DNA from: Deltaproteobacteria bacterium
GTDB taxonomy: Bacteria; Desulfobacterota_D; UBA1144; Nemesobacterales; UBA2774
Assembly: GCA_029262275.1 (NCBI GenBank)
Contig: JAJCZS010000007.1
Coordinates: forward strand, 184,785-248,784
Length of the DNA stretch: 64,000 bases
Reading direction: 5' to 3'
Positions 17,651 to 28,570 of this stretch are shown piece after piece (within the stretch, counting starts at the first letter, position 1; each line of letters starts with the position of its first letter). The notes below the pieces were generated by a model. The model did no database searches. It saw nothing but the letters and a program-made list of their open reading frames with translations, and was not told where the DNA came from. Both the position numbers and the translations under genes were made by a program.

Positions 17651-20600
17651 ATGCCCAAACGTACTGATATAGAAACTATTCTACTGCTAGGATCGGGTCC
17701 AATTGTAATAGGCCAAGCCTGTGAGTTTGACTATTCCGGCACCCAGGCTTGCAAAGCTCTAAAAGAAGAAGGCTACAAGGTTGTTCTCGTAAACAGCAAT
17801 CCTGCAACGATTATGACTGACCCCACTTTTGCCGACCGTACATATATAGAGCCGCTTCATCCCGACATCGTCGAGAAGATAATAGAAAAAGAGCGCCCAC
17901 AGGCTCTACTGCCTACCTTAGGCGGTCAAACAGCTCTTAATTTAGCTGTTGAACTCTCTGAATCAGGGGTATTGGAGAAGTACAACGTTGAATTAATTGG
18001 GGCTAAGTTGCCTGCAATACAAAAAGCTGAGAATCGCGAGTTATTCAAGAAAGCCATGATCGATATCGGACTTGAGGTACCTAAAAGCGGTATCGCTCAT
18101 ACAATGGATGAAGCCTGGAAGATTGTCGATGAAATCGGCTACCCGGCAATAATAAGACCCTCCTTCACATTAGGAGGAGCTGGCGGAAGCATTGCATATA
18201 ACAAAGAAGAATATGAGGAATTTGTAAAGTCCGGGCTAGATTTAAGCCCGTCCACTGAAATACTTGTCGAGCAGTCGGTTCTCGGATGGAAAGAATACGA
18301 GCTTGAAGTAATGCGAGACACAGCTGATAACGTAGTAATTATTTGTTCCATAGAAAATTTTGATCCTATGGGGGTTCACACAGGAGATTCCATTACGGTT
18401 GCCCCCTCACAAACCCTCACTGATAAAGAATATCAAAGGATGCGTGACGCATCGATTGAAATAATCAGAGAAATAGGCGTTGAAACAGGTGGGTCAAACA
18501 TACAGTTTGGTCTAAATCCTGAAGACGGTACTATGGTTATTATAGAGATGAACCCCAGGGTTTCTAGGAGCTCAGCATTGGCTTCAAAAGCTACCGGGTT
18601 CCCGATTGCTAAGATTGCAGCCAAGCTAGCTGTAGGTTATACATTGGATGAGATACCGAACGATATAACCAAGTACACGCCAGCTTCATTTGAACCTACA
18701 ATTGACTATGTCGTAACCAAAATTCCTAGGTTTACTTTTGAAAAATTCCCGCAAACAGAGCCGCTTCTCACTACACAGATGAAATCAGTGGGAGAAGTAA
18801 TGGCAATTGGAAGGACGTTTAAAGAGTCCTTGCAAAAGGCCCTTCGCTCACTCGAGGTAGATTCTTGGGGATTCGAACCAGTCTCAGATGATATTGATCT
18901 AATAAGTGAGAAGCTGCAGACGCCAAATCCGGAGAGACTTTGGTATCTTGCAGATGCTTTTAGGGCAGGGATGGATATAGAGGAAATATACAACCTCACA
19001 TACATAGACAGATGGTTTTTACAAAACTTAAAACAGATACTCGATCTAGAAAATAAACTCAGAGAAACTAATGATCAGATTGACCTTGATTTACTTAAGC
19101 TTGCTAAAGAATACGGTTTCTCTGATAAGAGAATTGGGGAGCTTGTCGGAAAACCCGAGGATGAGATCAGGGGCATGAGGCTTAAAAACAAAATGAAGCC
19201 CGTCTACAAGATGGTGGATACGTGTGCTGCAGAGTTTGAGGCCTACACTCCATATCTCTATTCGACTTATGAACAAGAGGATGAGGCTCTACCTACTGAC
19301 AAGAAAAAAGTCGTAATTTTGGGCGGAGGACCTAATAGAATTGGTCAAGGTATTGAGTTTGATTATTGTTGTGTCCATGCAGCATATTCTTTAAATGAAG
19401 AAGGCTTTGAGTCAATAATGGTCAACTGCAACCCAGAGACGGTAAGTACCGATTATGACACATCGGATAGGCTCTATTTCGAACCTCTTACATTAGAAGA
19501 TACCTTAGCGATAATAGATAGAGAAAAGCCCTGGGGAGTAATTGTCCATTACGGTGGGCAGACCCCGCTTAAACTTGCTATCCCGCTTGAGCAGCAGGGC
19601 GTTAAAATAATAGGAACATCCCCTGATAGCATAGATCTTGCTGAGGATAGAGAGAGATTTAGAGAATTGGTTCAAAAGCTTGGGCTTAAGCAGCCAGAGA
19701 GCGGAATTGCTAGGAGCCAAGAAGAAGCACTTCAAATAGCCCAGGATATTGGATATCCCATAGTAGTAAGACCTTCCTATGTTCTTGGTGGAAGGGCCAT
19801 GGAAATAGTATATAAAGAAGAATCACTAAGAAGATATATGACTGAAGCAGTCAGGGTATCTCCCAATCATCCAATTCTTATAGATAAATTCCTTAAAGAT
19901 GCAAAGGAAGTAGATGTAGATGCCATATCTGACGGCAAGACTGTAGTTGTTGGAGGCGTTTTAGAACATATAGAAGAGGCCGGTGTTCACTCGGGAGACA
20001 GTGCTATGGTGCTCCCACCTTATTCGATTGAGAGACTGGTTATTGAAGAAATTAAACGTCAGACCAAAGAGCTTGCTCTGGCTCTTAAGGTTAAGGGTTT
20101 AGTAAATATTCAGTTTGCTGTTAAAGACTGGGAAGTCTACATAATTGAAGTTAACCCCAGGGCAAGCCGTACAATTCCTTTTGTTAGTAAAGCAATTGGA
20201 GTCCCTCTTGCAAAAATGGGCACTAAAGTCATGATAGGAAAGACGCTAGATGAACTCGGTTTTACGGAAGAAATAGTTCCCAAGCATATTTGTGTGAAGG
20301 AATCAGTATTTCCATTCGTAAAATTTCAAGGCGTAGATACTATTCTCGGACCTGAGATGAAGTCCACAGGTGAGGTTATGGGGATTGATAGTGAAATAAG
20401 AAGGGCGTTTGCAAAATCTCAAATTGCTGCCGGGAACGACTTACCTCTTTCTGGAACAGCTTTTATAAGTGTAAAAGATGACGATAAACCTCAGGCTTAC
20501 TTAATTGCTAAGAAACTAGCGGAGCTAGGTTTTAAAATAATGGCTACCAAGGGTACAGCAGCTTACTTTGAGGCCTCTGGGTTAAACTGTATATTTGTGA

Positions 20601-20842
20601 AAAAAGTGAGTGAAGGCAGACCCCATGTTGTGGATCATATTAAAAACGGCGAAGTTCAACTTGTAATAAATACCACTTTTGGGGAAAATGAGGTTGCTCA
20701 GTCTTACTCGATCAGAAGAACATCAATTGTTCACAGGGTTCCTTATTTCACAACAATTGCTGCATCAGTTGCTGCTGTTGGAGCAATTGAGGTTATGATA
20801 AAAGAAGGACTCGATGTAAAGGCTATTCAGGACTACTATTGA
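17651..20842 (+). CDS. carB: Carbamoyl-phosphate synthase large subunit
   Basis: Makes carbamoyl phosphate from ammonia (delivered by the CarA glutaminase), bicarbonate and two ATP, for pyrimidine and arginine synthesis. The two homologous ATP-grasp halves are clear: the first begins [19 protein letters not shown] with FTLGGAGGS and [23 protein letters not shown], and the second begins [19 protein letters not shown] with [11 protein letters not shown] and [16 protein letters not shown]. The last roughly 130 residues form the MGS-type allosteric domain ([11 protein letters not shown]...LINTTF-like segment). The 1063 residues match the family. carA is not adjacent: upstream lies a phosphatidyltransferase gene, downstream greA. 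A ribosome binding site (AGAGGG) precedes the ATG. Confidence 0.98.
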   Translation: MPKRTDIETILLLGSGPIVIGQACEFDYSGTQACKALKEEGYKVVLVNSNPATIMTDPTFADRTYIEPLHPDIVEKIIEKERPQALLPTLGGQTALNLAVELSESGVLEKYNVELIGAKLPAIQKAENRELFKKAMIDIGLEVPKSGIAHTMDEAWKIVDEIGYPAIIRPSFTLGGAGGSIAYNKEEYEEFVKSGLDLSPSTEILVEQSVLGWKEYELEVMRDTADNVVIICSIENFDPMGVHTGDSITVAPSQTLTDKEYQRMRDASIEIIREIGVETGGSNIQFGLNPEDGTMVIIEMNPRVSRSSALASKATGFPIAKIAAKLAVGYTLDEIPNDITKYTPASFEPTIDYVVTKIPRFTFEKFPQTEPLLTTQMKSVGEVMAIGRTFKESLQKALRSLEVDSWGFEPVSDDIDLISEKLQTPNPERLWYLADAFRAGMDIEEIYNLTYIDRWFLQNLKQILDLENKLRETNDQIDLDLLKLAKEYGFSDKRIGELVGKPEDEIRGMRLKNKMKPVYKMVDTCAAEFEAYTPYLYSTYEQEDEALPTDKKKVVILGGGPNRIGQGIEFDYCCVHAAYSLNEEGFESIMVNCNPETVSTDYDTSDRLYFEPLTLEDTLAIIDREKPWGVIVHYGGQTPLKLAIPLEQQGVKIIGTSPDSIDLAEDRERFRELVQKLGLKQPESGIARSQEEALQIAQDIGYPIVVRPSYVLGGRAMEIVYKEESLRRYMTEAVRVSPNHPILIDKFLKDAKEVDVDAISDGKTVVVGGVLEHIEEAGVHSGDSAMVLPPYSIERLVIEEIKRQTKELALALKVKGLVNIQFAVKDWEVYIIEVNPRASRTIPFVSKAIGVPLAKMGTKVMIGKTLDELGFTEEIVPKHICVKESVFPFVKFQGVDTILGPEMKSTGEVMGIDSEIRRAFAKSQIAAGNDLPLSGTAFISVKDDDKPQAYLIAKKLAELGFKIMATKGTAAYFEASGLNCIFVKKVSEGRPHVVDHIKNGEVQLVINTTFGENEVAQSYSIRRTSIVHRVPYFTTIAASVAAVGAIEVMIKEGLDVKAIQDYY

Positions 20843-20911
20843 TGTTGTATACTTTTAAGTCTCTAGATAGTTTAGAGTAATGCTTGTATTAAATAATTGG
20901 AGGTATGTATC

Positions 20912-21388
20912 GTGTCAGTTGAAAGAGTGCCTATGACACCAAATGGGCATAAGAAGCTTACAGAAGAGCTTCACCGTTTAAAAACTGTTGAAAGACAAGA
21001 TGTAATAAAAGCAATAGAGTATGCAAGATCGCTAGGAGATCTTTCAGAGAACGCCGAATATGAGACTGCAAAGCAGAGGCAATCTTTTGTTGAAGGTCGA
21101 ATCCAAGAACTTGATAGCAAGTTGAGCAGGGCCGAGGTGATTGATCCTGCTACATTGAAAAATAAAGACAGAGTTACTTTTGGGCTTCATGTGAAACTTG
21201 AAGATCAAGAGACTGGAGACACTGTAAGCTATCAACTTGTAGGTCCAGATGAGTCTGAGCCTGAGAACGGTATGATTTCGATTACCTCACCAATTGGACG
21301 CGCTCTAATTGGGAAACAGGTTGATGATGACGTTGTTGTACAGGCCCCTGGTGGCGTTAGGGAATTTGTTATTTTAGATATATCGTAG
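20912..21388 (+). CDS. greA: Transcription elongation factor GreA
   Basis: Rescues backtracked RNA polymerase by stimulating transcript cleavage through the secondary channel. A GTG start at 20912 is chosen because GGAGGT (20899-20904) lies 7 bp upstream; the in-frame TTG at 20897 overlaps that site. The product is 158 residues, exactly the usual size. The N-terminal coiled coil (MTPNGHKKLTEELHRLKTVERQDVIKAIEYAR) and the acidic tip LGDLSENAEYETAKQ with the catalytic D/E pair are intact, and the C-terminal FKBP-like domain ends ISITSPIGRALIGK. carB precedes it by about 70 bp. Confidence 0.97.
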   Translation: MSVERVPMTPNGHKKLTEELHRLKTVERQDVIKAIEYARSLGDLSENAEYETAKQRQSFVEGRIQELDSKLSRAEVIDPATLKNKDRVTFGLHVKLEDQETGDTVSYQLVGPDESEPENGMISITSPIGRALIGKQVDDDVVVQAPGGVREFVILDIS

Positions 21389-21468
21389 AACAAACTTTAA
21401 AGAGGCTTTATGAACTGTATTAAGTATGCTATTTTATACTACTCGTAAGTATGGAGGCTTAAATCTAA

Positions 21469-21993
21469 ATGAAAAAGAATTTAATACTGTCCCTTTTAGT
21501 CCCAATTGCTTTTTTTGCTTTTGTTTTCTCAGGATGTGGAGAAATTAAAACCACATCTTATTTTACTCCAACAAAAACCAAGCTCAGAGATTTTCAAGCT
21601 ATTCAATTTGAGACCTTAGAGACTGAAATTGAGGATTTTCCTAAAGAAGCTTTATCAAAAGTGCCTGCTGAATCCGCAGCGCTTTTAGATACTAAGGATA
21701 AATTTAAGGAAGTAAGTAACTCTGAGATAACAAATTTTCCAGCCTCAGAAACTGTTATTGTTCTGGGCGAGGTTGCTGAGTTTAGACCAAGCTCCGATAT
21801 TAGCTATGAAGGCGGTGGTATTAAATTTGGAGAAGTTTCAATCACAATCAAATTAGCCCTTTTGGATAAAGCCACTGGAAACGAGATAGCTACAGGGGAG
21901 ATTAACGGATTTAGCTCCATGGGTTTTATGGCAAAAGATATATACAAAAGTATGGCTAAAGAGATTGTGACATATATTTTAGAAATTTACTAA
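21469..21993 (+). CDS. Lipoprotein, possibly DUF4410-like
   Basis: The start MKKNLILSLL leads into a hydrophobic core and the lipobox VFSGC with lipidation at C23, so the mature protein should be anchored to the membrane facing the periplasm. The body has 174 residues in total and alternates strands with helices (TVIVLGEVAEFRPSS, GGIKFGEVSITIKLALLDKATGNEIATGEINGF), ending in an amphipathic helix (KDIYKSMAKEIVTYILE). That pattern resembles DUF4410-type lipoproteins. No catalytic residues are recognisable. The TPR protein gene follows by 51 bp on the same strand. Confidence 0.75.
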   Translation: MKKNLILSLLVPIAFFAFVFSGCGEIKTTSYFTPTKTKLRDFQAIQFETLETEIEDFPKEALSKVPAESAALLDTKDKFKEVSNSEITNFPASETVIVLGEVAEFRPSSDISYEGGGIKFGEVSITIKLALLDKATGNEIATGEINGFSSMGFMAKDIYKSMAKEIVTYILEIY

Positions 21994-22044
21994 GATATAA
22001 GTTAGCCTATATTATCAAATCGTATTCTCAGGTAGGAGGAATAT

Positions 22045-23031
22045 ATGAAAAGATTATTAACAGTTTTAACCATTGCAATCTTCACTCTAGGGCTTCTAAG
22101 CACAGATACACTTGCCCAAGGGCAGGCAGCTGAAGATTATAAAAAAGGTAGAGAAGCATTTCTAAGTTTTACTCCAGAGGGATTTAAAAACGCAATTTCA
22201 TATTACAACAAAGCAATTGCCGCTGATCCTAAGTATGCTCCGGCATATGCAGGGCTTGGAGAGCTATACTCTTTCCAGGGTTACTATAGATATGTTGTGA
22301 AGGATGATTATGAAAAATATTATATTAATTCATATGAGAACATGAAAAAAGCTCTTAGCATCAATCCTAATCTCCAGCCTGTACAGTTGGCTTTGGCCTA
22401 TACATATCTACATCTAAGTGATGAGAAGAGTGCGATTAGAACAGCAAAAGGTGTTCTTTCAAAGGATCCTAATAACGCCGAGGCTCTCTATATTCTATGG
22501 GCAGCCGAAGGACGAAACCCAAACAATCCAAATATTAAGAAAGCTTTAGAGATTAATCCAAATCTCGTTCCAGCTCTTATAGGTCTTGGAACAGCATATT
22601 ACCAAAAGAGACGCTTTGCTCAAGCTGATAACTATTATAGGAGAGCTGAGAAAATAGCGCCTTCTCCAGAGCTACACAATTTTCTTGGAAATGCACTTAC
22701 TTATCAGGGAAATTACACAGGGGCCATAGGACAGTTCCAGAGTGCACTGAGTATGGATCCTAATTATGCGGCTGCTTACATGAACATGGGAATTACGTAT
22801 TACTATATGGGTAATATAAATGAAGCCATAGCAGCTGAACAAAAAGCCATATCTCTCAATCCTAACAGACCCGATGCTTATTATTTTATGGCTCAGAGTT
22901 ATGATAAAGCAAAAAATCGTGCTCAGGCTATAAGCTACTATAAGCAGTTTTTGCAAATCACTCTTGGCCAGGACGAATATTCAATATACGTTAAAAAGGC
23001 TAACGAAAGACTTGCCGTTCTTTCAAGATAG
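22045..23031 (+). CDS. Secreted tetratricopeptide-repeat protein
   Basis: A 328-residue protein with a signal peptide (MKRLLTVLTI...DTLAQG) and about seven TPR units through the mature chain. The repeats show the usual A-Y-x2-L-G pattern and the IDPN/LNPN turn wording (AIAADPKYAPAYAGLGELY, ALSINPNLQPVQLALAYTY, ALEINPNLVPALIGLGTAYY, ALSMDPNYAAAYMNMGITYY, AISLNPNRPDAYYFMAQSYD). TPR proteins of this type scaffold other proteins in the periplasm. GGTAGGAGG upstream gives a good ribosome binding site. The partner is unknown; the preceding lipoprotein is a candidate by position only. Confidence 0.88.
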   Translation: MKRLLTVLTIAIFTLGLLSTDTLAQGQAAEDYKKGREAFLSFTPEGFKNAISYYNKAIAADPKYAPAYAGLGELYSFQGYYRYVVKDDYEKYYINSYENMKKALSINPNLQPVQLALAYTYLHLSDEKSAIRTAKGVLSKDPNNAEALYILWAAEGRNPNNPNIKKALEINPNLVPALIGLGTAYYQKRRFAQADNYYRRAEKIAPSPELHNFLGNALTYQGNYTGAIGQFQSALSMDPNYAAAYMNMGITYYYMGNINEAIAAEQKAISLNPNRPDAYYFMAQSYDKAKNRAQAISYYKQFLQITLGQDEYSIYVKKANERLAVLSR

Positions 23032-23072
23032 TTTATGAAATAGACTATATAGCTTTTTGAGATGGGGCATTT

Positions 23073-23408
23073 ATGCAAAAAGAGGTTGTGCAATCTGATT
23101 TAATTGACTTATCTTTCGCTATGGAGTCAAGCGCAAGTCTCTGGAATATTATCTTCGAGGGGTTTGATCAAGAGGTTGTACTTGTCTCGAAATTTGCCGG
23201 CCGTGAACCGGAGGCCATTAACACACTTTATAGATTTGGCTTTTTGATATGTGAAAGATACAAAGACTGCAAGGTAGAGCCTAGGGATTGGGGAATCGAA
23301 ATAAGAAAATCATTGCCTGAAAATGACTTCAATTTGGTTAGCGAATGGACTGATCTTATGGAAAGTGTTCGTGAAGAGATAGCAACATTCATGCCAAGCT
23401 CGCAATAA
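23073..23408 (+). CDS. Small cytoplasmic protein of unknown function
   Basis: The family is not recognised. The 111 residues have no signal peptide and no membrane segment, and are mostly helical and acidic, with two cysteines (ICERYKDCKVEP). A GGGG element shortly before the ATG may serve for initiation. The frame, length and position in a same-strand series after the TPR gene (41-bp gap) support a real gene. Its stop is 15 bp from the end of the convergent birA gene. Confidence 0.55.
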   Translation: MQKEVVQSDLIDLSFAMESSASLWNIIFEGFDQEVVLVSKFAGREPEAINTLYRFGFLICERYKDCKVEPRDWGIEIRKSLPENDFNLVSEWTDLMESVREEIATFMPSSQ

Positions 23409-23423
23409 AATGTGCTCTATATG

Positions 23424-24224
23424 TTAAATAACCTGAACATCCCCTGCAATTACCTTCTTTGTTTCTCCATTATCTGTTTCAACTAACAAATAACCTTTTT
23501 CATCAACTCCAACCGCACTTCCTTCAAACTGCTCATTCTCATTGATAGTAACACTCACTCGCTTATTTAAATCTCCCCATCTGTTTGTCCACTCAGTCAA
23601 AATAGCAGATCTACCTTTGCTTATAAATATTTGATACCAGTTTTCCAAATGAAGAAGCAAGTCTGCCGCAAACTTTGCTCTCTCTACATCATTGCCAAGG
23701 TTTTCTTTGATAGAGGTTGCAATTCTACCTACGTTTCCCATCTCCAAATTAATCTCATCCCTGGTCATATTGATGTTCACGCCAATTCCTACAACAATAA
23801 AATCGACCATCTCTCTTCTGGGGCGCATTTCTGTAAGCACTCCTGCTACCTTCTTCCCTTGAATCACTATATCATTAGGCCATTTAATGTTTGCGTTCTC
23901 TATTCCTAACCTCTGAATTACCTCTACAAGAGCTACAGACGCGATAAGAGTGAACAGGGGAGCGTCAGTGGCGACAATTTCAGGTTTAAATAGTATTGAT
24001 ATATAAAGATTTGTTCCTGCAGGAGATATCCAGCTGCGCTCTAGTCTGCCTCTTCCACCAGTTTGTCTATCCGCTATTACCACAGTGCCTTCCGATGCCC
24101 CTTTCTCGCCAAGCTCAAGGAGAGTGGTATTGGTTGATTCTAGTTCATCTTGATAGTGGATTACTTTTCCAATGGACTTGGCTCTTAGTAAGCCGTTTAG
24201 TTTTCTTATCATAGAAGATGTCAT
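23424..24224 (-). CDS. birA: Biotin--[acetyl-CoA-carboxylase] ligase
   Basis: Attaches biotin to carrier proteins through biotinyl-AMP. The nucleotide-binding motif GGRGRLERSW, the DELESTNTTLLE opening, KWPNDIV, KVAGVLTE and the IGVGININ-like VVGIGVNINM segment are all present. The C-terminal SH3-like domain (EQFEGSAVGVDEKGYLLVETDNG) completes the enzyme. There is no N-terminal helix-turn-helix domain, so this is the monofunctional type that does not regulate biotin genes. The start is uncertain: ATG 24224, ATG 24212 and a TTG at 24284 are in frame and none has a good ribosome binding site. The gene is convergent with the small gene to its left. Confidence 0.92.
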   Translation of the reverse strand: MTSSMIRKLNGLLRAKSIGKVIHYQDELESTNTTLLELGEKGASEGTVVIADRQTGGRGRLERSWISPAGTNLYISILFKPEIVATDAPLFTLIASVALVEVIQRLGIENANIKWPNDIVIQGKKVAGVLTEMRPRREMVDFIVVGIGVNINMTRDEINLEMGNVGRIATSIKENLGNDVERAKFAADLLLHLENWYQIFISKGRSAILTEWTNRWGDLNKRVSVTINENEQFEGSAVGVDEKGYLLVETDNGETKKVIAGDVQVI

Positions 24225-24354
24225 AGTTGTTTTTGTTTGGTTAGTTATATGTTTTATTCTGACACCCCGAATGAAATAATTCAACTGGAAAATGAATAAA
24301 TCACACTTATACTACTACACTTAGATTAAATACGTATTTGGAGAGAGTCATATT

Positions 24355-24759
24355 ATGTCTAGAGTTTTAATATTATCTTTTCTTGTTGTTTGTTTTATAC
24401 CGCTTGCCAGTAGCTTTGGCGATGAGCCGAAGAATTCTATAGATTCTTATGAGTTCACAGAGGTTACGATTACAGAGCTAGTATCTGACCCGAACCAACA
24501 TAATGGTCAGCGTGTAGAGCTTGAAGGGTTTGTGGATAAAGTTGAATATACAAAGTCCAGTAAAGGAGAGCCCTTTACCCTTTTTAGATTAAATGACGGT
24601 ACTGATAATGAAGTCAGAGTTTATTATGAAGATGAACATCTCTCTCTCTCTAAGGGCGATAAAGTGAAGATTCAGGGAAGATATAAGAAGCAAAAAAAGT
24701 ACCTTCTCTATAAAATAAAAAATGTAATCAAAGCTAGAACAGTCGAGAAATTATCTTAA
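24355..24759 (+). CDS. Periplasmic OB-fold protein
   Basis: A 134-residue protein with a signal peptide (MSRVLILSFL, cleavage near SFG-DEP) and a small beta-barrel: VTITELVSDPNQHNGQRVELEGFVDKVEY, then FTLFRLNDGTDNEVRVYYEDEHLSLSKGDKVKIQGRY. The order of strands, the NGQRVxLEGFV opening and the GDKVKIQGRY strand match the OB-fold found in many small periplasmic proteins. The ligand is unknown. GGAGAG precedes the ATG. It lies 84 bp upstream of the YdbH-like giant on the same strand; cotranscription is possible. Confidence 0.75.
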   Translation: MSRVLILSFLVVCFIPLASSFGDEPKNSIDSYEFTEVTITELVSDPNQHNGQRVELEGFVDKVEYTKSSKGEPFTLFRLNDGTDNEVRVYYEDEHLSLSKGDKVKIQGRYKKQKKYLLYKIKNVIKARTVEKLS

Positions 24760-24843
24760 AATGGATATTAAATCCTTAATGTTTGCCAGGTTTGTGAAAA
24801 TTTTTCTTTAAAAAAGCTTAAATAACAATATAATATCTTTTGT

Positions 24844-27800
24844 ATGACCCTCCTCGGTAATGGATTCAGAAGAATCCTATTATTACTAATCATAGCTATA
24901 TGCATAATTCTAATAGCTCTAAATATTATTTTGAATATTAAGCTCAGGGCTGATATTCCAAATCTTATAGAACAATTCTCAAAAGAAACGCCCTATGATA
25001 TTGAAGTAGGCAAAATAAATTTAGATGCCTTGTTTAGAATGCAGTTTGATAAGGTATCAATAACTGATCCTTCGCTTGAACAAAAGGATGTACTAGATGT
25101 AAGGAAAATAACGGTCAGCCCTAATATTCTATCTTCTATCTTTGGCCAGAGAATTGTATTGGGGGAAATTGTTCTGCACGAGCCTCAAGTTCAATCCAAC
25201 AGTGAAAATATAAATAATCTTAGGGACTTTATCGAATCCATAACCAAAGATCGAGAAGATACTCAAAACCAACTAGTTGAGTTTAGAACTATTAAGATTG
25301 TTAATGCAGATTTCCAAGTGACACCTGATTTTCTAGTGTCTATTCCAAACTTGTCTTTGCAACTCTCCAATAGAAATCCAGAAGAAGGACAGGAAATAAA
25401 TTTTGCAGGAATTATAGATTTACTTCAAAAGCAAATTGTTCTAGATGGAAGAGTTATAGTTTCTTCAGAGCAAACCACTGGCAAGCTTAATATTAATGTA
25501 GAGAGAATTTCTTCTCCTTCAGTATTTAGCAACTCTGAACAATTAAAGGCAGCAGCTCAAATCAACTTTGTCGTCTCAGAGCTAATAACTCTAAGTGGAG
25601 ATTTCAAAGTTGATGCGGATAAAGGCATATTTTCTGAAAAATCTCTTGCGGAAGCAAAATTCAATTTAGATTATGACTCAGCCTCAGATACTGCAAATGT
25701 AAAATCTCTTGATTTCAGTATGCCTGACCTTATTCGGGGTTCTGTTTCAGGGCAGATAAACAAGGTTACAAAAGAAACAGTATTCAATCTTACCGGCAAA
25801 ACCGAGCCCTTAAATATTGGAGACCTCATGGTTCAGATTTTTGGGGATGATAGAGGGCTTCTCTCAGGTGATCTAACTACAAAGAATATAAAAATTACAG
25901 GTGCAAGAGCAAGTGATAATATTCGACTATCGGGTGATGTTACTCTTGCCGGATTTAACTTCAACTCTGAAGAAGAAGGTAATCCAAGTGTATCTTCGGT
26001 TAACTGTAATTTGAAAGTTAAACAGAATCTGGGTGCTACAAACAATTTCTCTCTTTCATCAAATGGATCTTGTAGGGCAGAGAAATTCCTCTGGGCTAGA
26101 ACGGGACAGGTAGACAAGATAAAAGCTCAAGTGAATCTGAGCTCTAAAGATAGATGGTCAGATAATAAGATTACGTTATCAAATATAAACAGCACCTATA
26201 TGGACGGTTTTGCCACTGGAACACTAAATTTTATGCTCTCAGAGGGTTTCGGAGGGGGTATTACAACTATAAGTGGTGACATCAGGGGTAGCAACTTAAA
26301 TCTAGAGAAAACCCCCAGAACGATTATCCCTGCCAATATTGCGGGAAATGCTCAGTCTGCAAATGCAAATTTTCAAGGCGGTTCAAGTAACTATAAAGCC
26401 GATATCTCACTCGCAGTTACAGACTTTGTTCTTAAATCCAACCAAAATAGGGAGTTTAGGGTTTCAAAGCTTCAAGCTAACCAAGCGGTAGATTTTGAAT
26501 ATAAATCACCAACCAAAGAAGGTGATTCAAATAATGACGAAATCCTAATTAAAGGAGGGGGTGTTAGTTATGAGAGGCTCTCTTTTGAGGAATACAATAT
26601 CAATAGTGGAACTGTGAAAAGTTTCGAGTTCTTATTAGAGCTAGGCAATAACAAGTGGGGTCTTGATATGTCCTCTCAGGGCTCAGGGTTCAGCATTGCC
26701 GGCCATGATGTATCGCTTGAGAGGTTTGATGAAAGCCTGAGTATTCAAAACAGTGGAAGGGAAGGGTTTGAAGGCAGTGTTAGCGGCACGAGGGGGAGAT
26801 ATAAAAGTATAGATTTCCCTTCACTTTCTTGGGATTATAAATTTGTAGGCGACAGGATAATTGTCTCCAACGTCAGTACACATATCAGCACTATTGGTGA
26901 GTTCAAAACAGATGAACTCTTTGTTAATGTTGGCTCTGGTATCGGCGGCTACCCATATAATGTCAATTTTAAAGATGCGACTTTTGCAGGATTTGAAGAG
27001 AAATTAAACTCCCAGGGTGTGAATGGAGAGTTTGTTATCAACAGGCCGGGTACCACTAATCTGGATTGGCATGGCAATGTTAATATCGAAAAAACTACTA
27101 TTGTCTCAGCGGTTATAGACAACATTTCCAATAAAGTTGTCCCATCTCCAGGTGGTATTAAGCTTGAAAACCTAAAAGGCAAATTTCTAGGGGGCGATAT
27201 AACTGGTAGTGTGGATATTGATACTACAAAAACCCCATCAGGGATCGAGGTAGGTCTTAAACTTCTTAATGCCTCAATTAATTCGGCTGCTACAATTATT
27301 AAATTAAATCAATCTGATCTAAATTTTTCAGGAACTCTACCCAACGGCTCACTTCCAGAGGGGCAAAGCAAATTAGAGCTTAAAAATATTGTTTTAGAAA
27401 ATAAAGAAGTTAGCACGAAACTCAATGCAAGCATAAATGCTCGTACTGTTGCTGAAACCTTATACCTCGACCAAGGGTTTATAAAGGATATCAACAATAA
27501 AACGATAAACTTTTCAGGACAGATGACTAATTCTCTTAACGAAAATAGAACTTTGGAACTTAAATTCCCTGAGGTTCCCATTGCAGAAGCTCTAGGCATG
27601 CTCTCTCCTCTAGTTCCTCCAGATTTCAGAGGGTTTAAGACCAGTGGTTATGCAGAGATGGATCTAATCTTTCACAATCTATTTTATCCCCAAAGCAGAT
27701 GGGGCGGAAAAGTGAGCATTAGAGACAGTTCTTTCGCAGGAGAGTACGGGGGAGCGCTTTTAACTGTCGATGATATAGATGGAACGATAACAATAAAAGA

Positions 27801-28557
27801 TAAAGTTAGCTCGGATAATCCTCTGACTGCTTATATGGGTGAACACTTAAAGTTATCAAAAAGTATTTTTAAGAAATTCCTAAAGTCTTTCAATGAATCT
27901 AAACTACAGGAAGAAGAGCTTGATTTTCTTAGTATCAAAAAGATTGAATACGGAATTCTAAAATTTGAAAATGTAGAATGTGCACTTGAGGTAGACAGGC
28001 AAAAGATTAACCTAAGGAGGCTGTTATCTAAATTATATAGAGGCAGTTTCTATGGCGCTGGCCTTATAGAGTTTAATCAGGATCAGAGCACTTATAATTT
28101 TTCCCTTTTATTCGATAAGATAAGTTTGGAGAGTATCTCCGAGAGAGTCTCCCCAGGTCAGGAATATATTACTGGCAGAGTAAATGGTCTTGCTTGGTTA
28201 TCTGCAGAAGGTGTAGAACTAGATACAGTAAATGGTCCGTTTAAGTTCTGGTCCAAGAGATCAAGCAAAGAACAGCGGAGAATAGGTGGAGCCCTTTTAG
28301 CTAAAATGGGTGCTAGAGAGAGATTAATTCTGGGCTCCAGCCGCAGCTATGATAACGGTAACATTTCAGGTTATATTAATGATGGTTTAATTACGTTTAG
28401 AGAGTTTGAAATTTCAAATAGTATATTAGGCATCAGGAACTTGACGATACAAGCGGATGCTGTAAGAAATTCAATAAGTATTTCTCAATTAGTATCAACT
28501 GTAAGGGAATTATCAAGGCGTTCAGAAAGTGGCATGCCTATGATCGAAACAAATTAA
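24844..28557 (+). CDS. AsmA-superfamily protein, YdbH-like inter-membrane bridge
   Basis: A 1237-residue protein with one N-terminal membrane helix (about 9-32, RRILLLLIIAICIILIALN) followed by a very long periplasmic run of beta strands, as in the AsmA-like bridge proteins that carry phospholipids between the membranes. The C-terminal region (about 1090-1225, ITGRVNGLAWLSAEGVELDTVNGPFKFW, GGALLAKMGARERLILGS, GLITFREFEISNSILGIRNL) resembles the C-terminal domain of YdbH. The key support is context: the next gene, 13 bp away, encodes a DUF1318 lipoprotein, and in E. coli ydbH is followed by ynbE and ydbL (DUF1318). A separate TamB-like gene lies at 56 kb. The AsmA-type fold is confident; the YdbH subtype is probable. 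Confidence 0.78.
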   Translation: MTLLGNGFRRILLLLIIAICIILIALNIILNIKLRADIPNLIEQFSKETPYDIEVGKINLDALFRMQFDKVSITDPSLEQKDVLDVRKITVSPNILSSIFGQRIVLGEIVLHEPQVQSNSENINNLRDFIESITKDREDTQNQLVEFRTIKIVNADFQVTPDFLVSIPNLSLQLSNRNPEEGQEINFAGIIDLLQKQIVLDGRVIVSSEQTTGKLNINVERISSPSVFSNSEQLKAAAQINFVVSELITLSGDFKVDADKGIFSEKSLAEAKFNLDYDSASDTANVKSLDFSMPDLIRGSVSGQINKVTKETVFNLTGKTEPLNIGDLMVQIFGDDRGLLSGDLTTKNIKITGARASDNIRLSGDVTLAGFNFNSEEEGNPSVSSVNCNLKVKQNLGATNNFSLSSNGSCRAEKFLWARTGQVDKIKAQVNLSSKDRWSDNKITLSNINSTYMDGFATGTLNFMLSEGFGGGITTISGDIRGSNLNLEKTPRTIIPANIAGNAQSANANFQGGSSNYKADISLAVTDFVLKSNQNREFRVSKLQANQAVDFEYKSPTKEGDSNNDEILIKGGGVSYERLSFEEYNINSGTVKSFEFLLELGNNKWGLDMSSQGSGFSIAGHDVSLERFDESLSIQNSGREGFEGSVSGTRGRYKSIDFPSLSWDYKFVGDRIIVSNVSTHISTIGEFKTDELFVNVGSGIGGYPYNVNFKDATFAGFEEKLNSQGVNGEFVINRPGTTNLDWHGNVNIEKTTIVSAVIDNISNKVVPSPGGIKLENLKGKFLGGDITGSVDIDTTKTPSGIEVGLKLLNASINSAATIIKLNQSDLNFSGTLPNGSLPEGQSKLELKNIVLENKEVSTKLNASINARTVAETLYLDQGFIKDINNKTINFSGQMTNSLNENRTLELKFPEVPIAEALGMLSPLVPPDFRGFKTSGYAEMDLIFHNLFYPQSRWGGKVSIRDSSFAGEYGGALLTVDDIDGTITIKDKVSSDNPLTAYMGEHLKLSKSIFKKFLKSFNESKLQEEELDFLSIKKIEYGILKFENVECALEVDRQKINLRRLLSKLYRGSFYGAGLIEFNQDQSTYNFSLLFDKISLESISERVSPGQEYITGRVNGLAWLSAEGVELDTVNGPFKFWSKRSSKEQRRIGGALLAKMGARERLILGSSRSYDNGNISGYINDGLITFREFEISNSILGIRNLTIQADAVRNSISISQLVSTVRELSRRSESGMPMIETN

Positions 28558-28570
28558 GAGAGGTGAAATT